A stretch of DNA of 5,062 nt from Jiangellaceae bacterium (GTDB taxonomy: Bacteria > Actinomycetota > Actinomycetes > Jiangellales > Jiangellaceae), in NCBI GenBank assembly GCA_030146385.1, contig JASLBX010000204.1, positions 1 through 5,062 of the forward strand, written 5' to 3'. A program made the translations under genes and the position numbers. The notes beneath the pieces are model-generated. The model saw nothing but the letters and a program-made list of their open reading frames with translations, was not told where the DNA came from and ran no database searches. This document shows positions 1 to 5,062 of the stretch, one piece after another (position 1 is the stretch's first letter; the number at the start of each line of letters is the position of its first letter).

Positions 1-63
<63 letters not shown>

Positions 64-497
64 AGGCTGCTGCTCCCGACACTGGCTCGGCGACGGGAGG
101 CAACGACCGATAACGGTAGCACCCGGCTAGTCGTGCAGCGAAATCAACTAAACCCGGCGACTGGCGAGGCTGGCACAGGGGTGCATGCGACGGCGAAGGT
201 CCTCACGAAGACGCGGTGATGGACCAATCTGCTCGAAGGCATCGGGTCGGACGCGCGTTACGCATCAGTGCTCTAGCGCAGATCGCCGTAGCACTGCGCC
301 CCCACTAGTTCGATCACGTCCGCGTCGATGAGCTGCCGGAGCCGACGTAGCACCCATGGCCGGGATTGGCCAGTCCCTCGGCGGTCTCACCCGTGCAGAG
401 CTACTCTCAACTTCTTAGAGTTGTTGAGGTTTGGGGCACCTTATCGAATGGATCGCGCGGTGTCAGCAGATTCAATCCAGGCCAGCTGTGTGATGCT
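64..497. other. Intergenic region between tRNA-Lys and phosphotransferase gene, no convincing gene
   Basis: This stretch has no open frame with convincing coding character. Near the tRNA there is a small inverted repeat, CTCCCG (73-78) with CGGGAG (94-99), which may be chance in GC-rich DNA. On the minus strand, 353-273 reads as a short open frame starting at a GTG and ending QLIDADVIELVGAQCYGDLR-stop. It looks protein-like but is only 26 codons long and may be a gene remnant or coincidence. The segment from about 400 to 480 is more AT-rich than its surroundings. It carries overlapping dyads (CTCAAC 406-411 with GTTGAG 423-428; CAACT 408-412 with AGTTG 419-423) and probably contains the promoter of the gene to the right. 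Confidence 0.6.
421..449 (+). promoter_or_regulatory. Possible promoter of the phosphotransferase gene
   Basis: TTGTTG (421-426) and TCGAAT (444-449) are spaced by 17 bp, giving a predicted transcription start near 456, about 40 bases before the chosen ATG at 498. The match to the consensus is weak. Support comes mainly from the spacing, the local AT-rich composition and the overlapping small dyads at 406-428, which could be a regulator site. Other -10 choices in the same stretch (TATCGA, TTCAAT at 471-476) cannot be excluded. Confidence 0.25.
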
Positions 498-1622
498 ATG
501 CGCATGGAGCGGGGGGCCGCCGACATCACGCACGATCAGGCCGCGCAAGCGGTACAAGCCCAGCTGGGCGCGCATGCGATCGTCGACACCTGGACGGTGC
601 ACACCCTCGGTCGCGGCCGAGGCGAAACCACAACGTCGCTTGGCACAAGCCGGATATCAGGCACGGCCCGGATCGGCGGGGCGACGGTGCCCTGGTCGCA
701 GATCCGCAAGGTTTACGTACCACCCGACGCTGTGGCTGGCATCGACATGGGTCGCTCCGTCGGGCATTGGAACTACTGGCGCCGCGAGTCCGAGCTGTTC
801 GTGTCAGGCCACCTCGGTCGGCTACCCGATGGCCTCGTCGCGCCTGCGCCGTACCTGATCGCCGCCAGCGATGCCCACATAATCGTATGGATGGAAGACC
901 TCGGCGGACCGGCTAGAACGACCTGGGCCGACGACGATCTCGGACGCGTCGCGCACGGTCTCGGCCGTCTCGCCGGAGCGTTCGCCGAACAACCTCCTGA
1001 CGAGGCCTGGCTCAGCACCGACCTGCTCGGCCAGTGGGTCAGAGACATGCCCGCATGGACTGCGCCACTGCGCGAGGACAGCCCCGCCGGCTGGAACCAA
1101 CCGGTGGCTCGGTCGGTGTTCAACCGCGGATCTGCCAGCCCGGTGGCCGCACTGCTCTACCAGGCAGAAGGTCACCTCGATGCGCTCACCGACGGCCCGC
1201 CCACCTTCTGCCACCGCGACACCGGGCTAGACAACATGGTGCTCCGCAGTCGTCCCGACATGGTGTCACTCTTCGACTGGGCCCTCGCCGGCACTGGCGC
1301 TGTCGGGGAGGACCTCGGAGTGCTCTTCGCTTCGGCCGCCCGCCAGGCGCCACGCGAGCCGATCGCGCTGTGCAGGGCGATGCTCGACCACTACGTCTCC
1401 GGCCTGGGCTCGCTCGCGGGCGAGATCGACCCGGAGACCATCTGGCGGACGGCGGTGGTCACCGCCGCACTACGCGAAGGCATCTTTGCCGCCTTCCATA
1501 TCAGCCGAGCGATCGAAGGATCCGCACCGGACGGGACGATGCTCGCCGGGATCGCCCGTGACGCCGCCGTGGTGGAGGCCTTCGCGCAGCAGGCACTCGA
1601 GTTAGAAAGCAGCAAGGCGTGA
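498..1622 (+). CDS. Phosphotransferase family protein (APH/choline-kinase fold), substrate unknown
   Basis: This is a protein of about 374 residues with the hallmarks of the aminoglycoside phosphotransferase/choline-kinase superfamily, cytoplasmic enzymes that transfer phosphate from ATP to a small molecule. The catalytic-loop motif is CHRDTGLDN, with His239, catalytic Asp241 and Asn246 in H-x-D-x(4)-N spacing. The metal-binding segment SLFDWALAG follows with Asp260, then GEDLGVLF, matching the D-L pattern that follows in this family. WRRESELF fits the conserved Glu region of the N-lobe, and IIVWMEDLGG fits the hinge. The frame is open upstream to a TTG at 366, but that extension is poorly protein-like, so I prefer ATG 498 (or ATG 504). 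Neither has a clear Shine-Dalgarno sequence. A rare TTA leucine codon lies at 1602-1604. The motifs do not identify the substrate, and antibiotic resistance should not be assumed. The start is uncertain; the family is secure. Confidence 0.85.
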   Translation: MRMERGAADITHDQAAQAVQAQLGAHAIVDTWTVHTLGRGRGETTTSLGTSRISGTARIGGATVPWSQIRKVYVPPDAVAGIDMGRSVGHWNYWRRESELFVSGHLGRLPDGLVAPAPYLIAASDAHIIVWMEDLGGPARTTWADDDLGRVAHGLGRLAGAFAEQPPDEAWLSTDLLGQWVRDMPAWTAPLREDSPAGWNQPVARSVFNRGSASPVAALLYQAEGHLDALTDGPPTFCHRDTGLDNMVLRSRPDMVSLFDWALAGTGAVGEDLGVLFASAARQAPREPIALCRAMLDHYVSGLGSLAGEIDPETIWRTAVVTAALREGIFAAFHISRAIEGSAPDGTMLAGIARDAAVVEAFAQQALELESSKA

Positions 1623-1631
1623 TCACCTACC

Positions 1632-1701
1632 GACTTCGCACACGAATCCGGCGCCAAGACCGCCAATAGCGGCCGAACGCGCCGGATTCGCGTGCGAAGT
1701 C
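1632..1701. repeat. 23-bp near-perfect inverted repeat with nested hairpin; possible terminator
   Basis: The left arm (1632-1654, beginning GACTTCGCAC) and the right arm (1679-1701, ending GTGCGAAGTC) pair at 22 of 23 positions. The only mismatch is A1642 against C1691. The 24-base centre can form its own small hairpin, CCGC (1660-1663) with GCGG (1669-1672) around a 5-base loop. The element begins 9 bases after the stop codon of the phosphotransferase gene and ends 53 bases before the start of the membrane-protein gene. The position fits a transcription terminator. There is no T-tract, which is common for actinobacterial terminators. The stem is unusually long for that role, so a small palindromic mobile or repeated element is an alternative. 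Confidence 0.75.
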
Positions 1702-1742
1702 ATCAGCGGTCACCTCGGGCAAGTCGCGCGCCGCCCGCTGGC

Positions 1743-1747
1743 GAGGA
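1743..1747 (+). promoter_or_regulatory. Ribosome binding site fixing the start of the membrane-protein gene
   Basis: GAGGA sits 7 bases before ATG 1755. It is the clearest Shine-Dalgarno sequence in the window. It decides the start against an upstream in-frame GTG at 1692, which lies inside the inverted repeat and would add a charged, non-membrane 21-residue extension. Confidence 0.7.
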
Positions 1748-1754
1748 CGAAGAT

Positions 1755-2162
1755 ATGGAGCGTTCGACCGCAGCGCCATGGCGGCCGATGAGGGCCGTCC
1801 ATCTGACAGCACTTGCCGTGCTGCTGGCTGGAGTGCTGGCCTTGACCGCCCTGTCGGAGCCCGGGACGTTCGGCGCCCACGTGCTCGTAAGGAACACGAT
1901 GGCCGGCGTCGGGGTCTTGGCCGCAATGGCCACCGTTGTGGGAGCGCGGCTTGCCTGGGCACCGCTGTTCGCGTTCGTTGCCGTCGTCGAGGTCGCCGGA
2001 CGCGGTGCCGGCCCGGCGTCGGCATGGTGGACGTGGCCGGCCCAGCCTTCGGACGTCGATGCAGCGGCGTGGGTGGCCGCAGCCCTGTTCCTGGGCGGCC
2101 TTTGTGCCTACGCGCTGTTCGGAGCACGCGCCGAGCGGCATCCAGACACCGGCGTCTCATGA
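1755..2162 (+). CDS. Small hypothetical membrane protein, about four transmembrane helices
   Basis: This is a 135-residue protein that I do not recognise as a named family. Hydrophobic segments lie at roughly residues 13-33, 48-65, 67-83 and 102-123, so it should be an integral cytoplasmic-membrane protein. A short basic N-terminus (RPMR before helix 1) and a charged tail (GARAERHPDTG) both suggest cytoplasmic ends. Between helices 3 and 4 is a tryptophan-rich stretch, SAWWTWPAQPSD (residues 89-100). No catalytic or metal-binding motif is visible. The start is set by a strong GAGGA ribosome binding site. The gene follows the phosphotransferase gene on the same strand, but the large inverted repeat between them suggests separate transcription. 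Its stop TGA abuts the stop of the convergent regulator gene in the palindrome TCATGA. A function linked to the neighbouring exporter is possible but unsupported. Confidence 0.75.
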   Translation: MERSTAAPWRPMRAVHLTALAVLLAGVLALTALSEPGTFGAHVLVRNTMAGVGVLAAMATVVGARLAWAPLFAFVAVVEVAGRGAGPASAWWTWPAQPSDVDAAAWVAAALFLGGLCAYALFGARAERHPDTGVS

Positions 2163-3104
2163 TCGGGGCAGAGCTGGTGGTGCCATGGCCCGACCGCCGT
2201 CACCCTGATCACGAACCAAGACCGCAGCCGCCTCGTGTACAGCGCCGGTAATTGCATCGAGTGCGGGGGAGTCCAGCCGCCAGCGTTGCCAGAACAGCGG
2301 GACATCCAGATACCGTCCGGGCGCGAGCTCTGCCACTTTCCCGCGCGAAAGCGCGTCGCCCAGCAACTGCTCGGGCACCATGCCCCAGGCAAGACCCAAC
2401 CGCGCCGCGTCAAGAAAGCCCTGCGACGAGGGAAGGTACGTCACCGGAGGGCTGAGCCGCTCGCCGGTCAGAGCATGGAGAAAGCGTTCCTGCAAGGCGT
2501 CCTTGCGGTTGAACATCAGCATCGGGGCCGCGGCGAGCGCAGACGGTCTCGGCCCGTCGGGCAGGAAGCGCGAGTGAAACTCGGGCGAGGCGACGGCGAA
2601 GTAACGCATCGCGCCCAGCGGCTCGACCCGGCAGCCCTGGACAGGCCGGGAGTCTGCGGTGACGGCGGCCATCACCGTCCCCTCGCGCAGCAGCGCAGCG
2701 GAGTAATCCTGATCTTCCGCACGGATGTCGAACGTCGCGGTAAGCTCCGCAGGGACCTTGGCGAGCGCGGGCAGGAACCACGTCGACAGCGAGTCTGCGT
2801 TGACGGCCAGCGGCACGCGAAGCGGCTCGACCGACTCGGCCATGCCGCCGCGAATCGCCGCGAGCGCCTCGTGCTCGATCAGCTGGGTCTGAGTGGCGAG
2901 CCGCAGCAGTACCCGGCCCGCCTCGGTCGGCTCGACCGGCCGGGTCCTGCGCACCACCACCTGGCCGAGCCGCGACTCGAGAGCCTTGATCCGCTGACTG
3001 ACCGCGGAGGGCGTAACGTGCAGCCGCCTCGCGGCCGCCTCAAAGCTGCCTTCGTCCACGACGGCGGAGAACGCCGCCAACTGCGCTGGGTCCAGACCAC
3101 TCAT
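2157..3104 (-). CDS. lysG: LysR-type transcriptional regulator, LysG/ArgP group
   Basis: This is a 315-residue LysR-family regulator. The N-terminal winged helix-turn-helix spans about residues 4-65, including EGSFEAAARRLHVTPSAVSQ and the wing region RRTRPVEPTEAG, both typical of the family. A linker helix and a ligand-binding domain follow from about residue 90. The LysG/ArgP assignment rests on overall similarity to that group (for example MLMFNRKD and the PSSQGFLDAARLGLAWGMVP stretch) and on divergent placement next to lysE. In Corynebacterium, LysG activates lysE in response to basic amino acids; the same role is inferred here. The protein is somewhat longer than usual: the last 18 or so residues (from RDQGDGG) look like a non-conserved tail. 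The ATG at 3104 has no Shine-Dalgarno, but a -10-like TAGAAT ends 6 bases upstream, suggesting a leaderless mRNA. Its 3' end overlaps the membrane-protein gene by 6 bp. Confidence 0.92.
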   Translation of the reverse strand: MSGLDPAQLAAFSAVVDEGSFEAAARRLHVTPSAVSQRIKALESRLGQVVVRRTRPVEPTEAGRVLLRLATQTQLIEHEALAAIRGGMAESVEPLRVPLAVNADSLSTWFLPALAKVPAELTATFDIRAEDQDYSAALLREGTVMAAVTADSRPVQGCRVEPLGAMRYFAVASPEFHSRFLPDGPRPSALAAAPMLMFNRKDALQERFLHALTGERLSPPVTYLPSSQGFLDAARLGLAWGMVPEQLLGDALSRGKVAELAPGRYLDVPLFWQRWRLDSPALDAITGAVHEAAAVLVRDQGDGGRAMAPPALPRS

Positions 3105-3110
3105 GAAGCA

Positions 3111-3116
3111 ATTCTA
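3111..3116 (-). promoter_or_regulatory. Predicted -10 element of lysG (leaderless promoter)
   Basis: On the minus strand TAGAAT is separated from the lysG ATG by only TGCTTC. A transcription start 7 bases downstream of the -10 would fall on the A of the start codon, so the mRNA would be leaderless, in keeping with the lack of a Shine-Dalgarno. No good -35 is seen at 17-18 bp upstream. The hexamer lies under the left half of the LysR-type dyad, implying autoregulation. Confidence 0.5.
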
Positions 3117-3130
3117 AATATAGCTTAGAA
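3112..3130. promoter_or_regulatory. Putative LysG operator (T-N11-A dyad) between lysG and lysE
   Basis: TTCTAAATATAGCTTAGAA is a 6-bp perfect dyad (TTCTAA, 7-base spacer, TTAGAA). It contains the T-N11-A pattern typical of LysR-family binding sites (T3115 and A3127), and it is markedly AT-rich against the surrounding GC-rich DNA. The centre at 3121 is about 55 bp upstream of the predicted lysE start, a position used by LysR activators. The site covers the regulator's own -10 region. A further TTAG half-site at 3134-3137 could serve as the weaker activation site next to the lysE -35. Confidence 0.65.
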
Positions 3131-3137
3131 AGATTAG

Positions 3138-3168
3138 TTGGACTCAGACTATTCACAGGGCCTAACGT
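3138..3168 (+). promoter_or_regulatory. Predicted lysE promoter (leaderless)
   Basis: TTGGAC (3138-3143) and TAACGT (3163-3168) resemble -35 and -10 hexamers, with a spacer of 19 bp. The spacer is longer than optimal, as is common for activator-dependent promoters. A start 8 bases after the -10 would fall on G3176, the first base of the GTG start codon. No Shine-Dalgarno precedes that codon, which supports a leaderless transcript. Confidence 0.5.
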
Positions 3169-3175
3169 CCAAATC

Positions 3176-3769
3176 GTGTCCGCGTCCCTTATCGGCTTCG
3201 CCACCGGCCTGACCCTGATCATCGCCATCGGCGCGCAAAACGCGTTCGTCTTGCGGCAGGGCATCCGGCGCGAGCACGTCCTGCCCGTCGTCCTGGTCTG
3301 CTCAATGGCCGACGCCATCCTGATCACCGCGGGCGTGGCCGGTCTCGGCGTCTTGGTTACAGCGCACCCCGTCGTCACCGAGGTGATCCGCTACGGAGGC
3401 GCCGCGTTCCTGATCGGCTACGGCCTACTCGCCGTTCGGCGCACGTTCCGTCCGGGCGCTATGGTCGCCAGTGACGAAGCGTCCAGCACCCTGCGCGCGG
3501 CGTTGCTGACCTGCCTCGCGTTCACCTTCCTCAACCCGCACGTTTACCTCGACACCGTGGTGCTGCTCGGCTCGCTCGCGAATCAGTACGACGGGCCCTG
3601 GGTGTTCGGCGCCGGAGCCGTTGCGGCCAGTTTCACCTGGTTCTTCGCGTTGGGTTACGGCGCGAAGTGGCTGACCAGGTTCTTCGCCCGCCCCCGGTCG
3701 TGGCAGATTTTGGACGGCCTCATCGCCGTGATCATGTTCGCGCTGGCCGCTCGCCTCCTGATCGGCTGA
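3176..3769 (+). CDS. lysE: LysE family L-lysine/L-arginine exporter
   Basis: This 197-residue integral membrane protein carries the LysE signatures GAQNAFVLRQG (residues 19-29) in the first helix region and FLNPHVYLDTVVLLGS (about 118-133). Hydrophobic segments fall at roughly residues 4-25, 36-60, 66-87, 107-132, 142-163 and 178-196, giving the six-segment pattern of the family. LysE proteins export basic amino acids, driven by the membrane potential, and relieve toxic accumulation, for example during growth on peptides. The divergent LysG-type regulator with a shared operator strongly supports true LysE rather than a distant RhtB-type exporter, though exact specificity is inferred. The GTG at 3176 is chosen because MSASLIGFATG matches the family N-terminus and the predicted promoter places the mRNA 5' end at this codon. 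The last 38 bp overlap, in the opposite direction, the end of the ATPase/TPR regulator gene. Confidence 0.95.
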   Translation: MSASLIGFATGLTLIIAIGAQNAFVLRQGIRREHVLPVVLVCSMADAILITAGVAGLGVLVTAHPVVTEVIRYGGAAFLIGYGLLAVRRTFRPGAMVASDEASSTLRAALLTCLAFTFLNPHVYLDTVVLLGSLANQYDGPWVFGAGAVAASFTWFFALGYGAKWLTRFFARPRSWQILDGLIAVIMFALAARLLIG

Positions 3770-5062
3770 GCGCGACGACGGCAGCCCGGGCTCGATCAAC
3801 GACGGCGGTTCTTGGCAGGAAGGCCGCCAGCGTCGCGATCTTCTCGTACGCCTGCGGATCCACACGTTGCCGCAGTTCGTGGTCCACCCGTACGTAGCGC
3901 TCGACGTCAGTGCCCGCGATCGCCGGCGCTGAAGGTGCCATATCGGCGGCGGCGAGCAGCATGGTGGCCTCTTCCGGCCGGTCATTTCGCGCAAGCAGTT
4001 CGGCCAGTATTCGCATCGTCGTCCACACCTGCGGCCACGCGGCGAGCCGCAGCCAGCGCTCCAGAAGTGGGCCAACGACGTCGAGGGCTTCCGCGGTTCG
4101 GTCGAGCCGAGTCAGCGCGGCCGCCAGAGCAGTGGCAGCGAGCCCACCGGCGAACTCGGCGCCGGCTTGGTCGATCTCCTTGACGGCGGTTTTCAGCAGC
4201 GGAACGCCTGTCGCGTAGTCCTCGGCAGCGACCCCCTCGGCCGCGGCATAGCTGGCCCACGCCCGGTATGCCCGTGACCTGGATACCTCAGCCATCGCCA
4301 CGGCACGATCAGCGTGCTGGCGGGCCTCGGAAATGTCGCCGTCATAGGTGGCGATAAGCGCCAGCGAGGCATGGCCGTCGACATGTCGCGCGGGCGGCAA
4401 CCCCGGCACTGCGAGCAGCTCATGCCACCAGTGACGAGAACTGGCGTAGTCGCCGCGGTAGATCGCCGCGACGCCGAGCGTGCCCAGCGCCAGGTAGCGC
4501 TCATCGGCGCCGCTGGCCGCAACGAGCGCGGCACGCGCGGCCTGCTCAGCGACGTCCAGATCGCCCTGCAAGGTGGCCGCGAATGCTCCGGCCGCCATGC
4601 CCAACGCTTCAGCCGGCGTCGTGTCGATCGCCGGGTCCTCTCCCACGCGGCGTACCACTTCAATCAGGTCGATGGGCAGGTGCCAGTGCACGGTGGCAAG
4701 CATGAGCTCACCTGTGATCTCGGCGGCGAGTGGTGCCTCGCCATGCCGCATCGCCCACAGTGCCGCCGCTCGGAGGTCAGCCGCATTGGTCTTCCAGACG
4801 GCCGACACGTCATCGCCGGGTCCGACGGCCGCTTCGGCCGCTGCGCGCACGACCGAGCGCATCCAGCGAGCGTGCGCGATTCTGGCGTCGTCTTCGATGC
4901 CCATTTCCGTTAGGCGCTCGCGGGCAAAGGCCCGAACTATCTCAAGTAGCCGGTAACGGGCAGAGTCGTGCGCTGTCCGAGCCACGATCAGCGACGCATC
5001 CACGAGCCGGCCGAGCCCGACCGCAACCGGCCGGCTGACCAGCCCGGTGGCCACTTTCTCGG
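3732..5062 (-). CDS. C-terminal part of an ATPase/TPR-repeat regulator (AfsR/LuxR/COG3903-like), 5' end outside window
   Basis: The frame stays open to the right edge (…EKVATGLVSRPVAV), so this is the last 440 or so codons of a larger gene; the GTG at 5054 is unlikely to be the true start. The segment RLVDASLIV followed by YRLLEIVRAFARERL and HARWMRSVV is the typical junction after the NB-ARC ATPase and winged helix in actinobacterial STAND-type predicted ATPases and AfsR/LuxR-like regulators. The remainder is alanine-rich and helical, with TPR-like units (for example GDLDVAEQAARAALVAA, YRGDYASSRHWWHELL, GDISEARQHADRAVAMAE). These fit a protein-protein or ligand-sensing domain. There is no C-terminal LuxR helix-turn-helix, so any DNA-binding domain would be N-terminal and outside the window. 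The last codons lie over the 3' end of lysE. The subfamily and target are unknown. Confidence 0.8.
   Translation of the reverse strand, partial: EKVATGLVSRPVAVGLGRLVDASLIVARTAHDSARYRLLEIVRAFARERLTEMGIEDDARIAHARWMRSVVRAAAEAAVGPGDDVSAVWKTNAADLRAAALWAMRHGEAPLAAEITGELMLATVHWHLPIDLIEVVRRVGEDPAIDTTPAEALGMAAGAFAATLQGDLDVAEQAARAALVAASGADERYLALGTLGVAAIYRGDYASSRHWWHELLAVPGLPPARHVDGHASLALIATYDGDISEARQHADRAVAMAEVSRSRAYRAWASYAAAEGVAAEDYATGVPLLKTAVKEIDQAGAEFAGGLAATALAAALTRLDRTAEALDVVGPLLERWLRLAAWPQVWTTMRILAELLARNDRPEEATMLLAAADMAPSAPAIAGTDVERYVRVDHELRQRVDPQAYEKIATLAAFLPRTAVVDRARAAVVALSRSGGERPART

Noticed and set aside
498..1622. Calling the phosphotransferase an aminoglycoside resistance gene
   Set aside because: Only the fold-level motifs are visible. 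The superfamily has many metabolic members, and there is no resistance context.
1692..1754. Longer membrane-protein start at GTG 1692
   Set aside because: It lies inside the right arm of the inverted repeat, has no ribosome binding site, and adds a charged, unconserved-looking extension. ATG 1755 has GAGGA at good spacing.
1627..2160. Minus-strand 177-codon open frame opposite the small membrane protein
   Set aside because: Its composition is dominated by Arg and Pro with no domain, and it crosses the inverted repeat. The plus-strand frame has a strong ribosome binding site and membrane helices.
2235..3128. Long plus-strand open frame of 297 codons opposite the regulator gene
   Set aside because: It is antisense to lysG and rich in Arg/Gly/Gln, as expected for a shadow frame in GC-rich DNA. 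The minus-strand LysR protein has clear domain motifs.
3783..3792. Palindrome AGCCCGGGCT shortly after lysE as a terminator
   Set aside because: It is inside the coding part of the opposite gene, is only 10 bp with no loop, and such palindromes are common in GC-rich DNA.

Overview
The window is GC-rich, coding-dense DNA with strong G/C preference at third codon positions. Together with the protein families present (a LysG/LysE pair and a large STAND/TPR regulator), this points to a high-GC actinobacterium, probably a filamentous or soil type. No species can be named from the sequence alone.

Layout, left to right. (1) Bases 1-63 are a tRNA-Lys (anticodon CUU) on the minus strand, cut at its 3' side by the window edge. 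(2) Bases 64 to about 497 have no convincing gene. They hold the tRNA 5' flank, a possible short coding remnant on the minus strand, and the leader of the next gene. (3) Bases 498-1622 (+) encode an aminoglycoside/choline-kinase-like phosphotransferase of unknown substrate. (4) Bases 1632-1701 form a long, almost perfect inverted repeat in the gap after it. (5) Bases 1755-2162 (+) encode a small membrane protein with about four helices and no recognised function. (6) Bases 2157-3104 (-) and 3176-3769 (+) are a divergent pair: a LysR-type regulator of the LysG/ArgP group and a LysE amino-acid exporter. (7) Bases 3732-5062 (-) are the C-terminal part of a large ATPase/TPR regulator that runs off the right edge.

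The best-understood module is the lysG-lysE divergon. By family precedent, LysG senses intracellular basic amino acids and activates lysE, which exports lysine/arginine to prevent toxic build-up. The 71-bp gap holds a 19-bp dyad of the LysR T-N11-A type. It overlaps the regulator's own predicted -10 and is centred about 55 bp upstream of the predicted lysE transcription start. Both genes look leaderless. The divergon is packed tightly: the regulator shares 6 bp tail-to-tail with the membrane protein, and lysE shares 38 bp tail-to-tail with the ATPase/TPR gene.

I found no mobile element, CRISPR array, phage genes or defence system. The items most worth a second look are the 1632-1701 inverted repeat, the architecture of the lysG-lysE control region, and the overlapping gene tails. 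I do not see strong evidence for an undescribed system.
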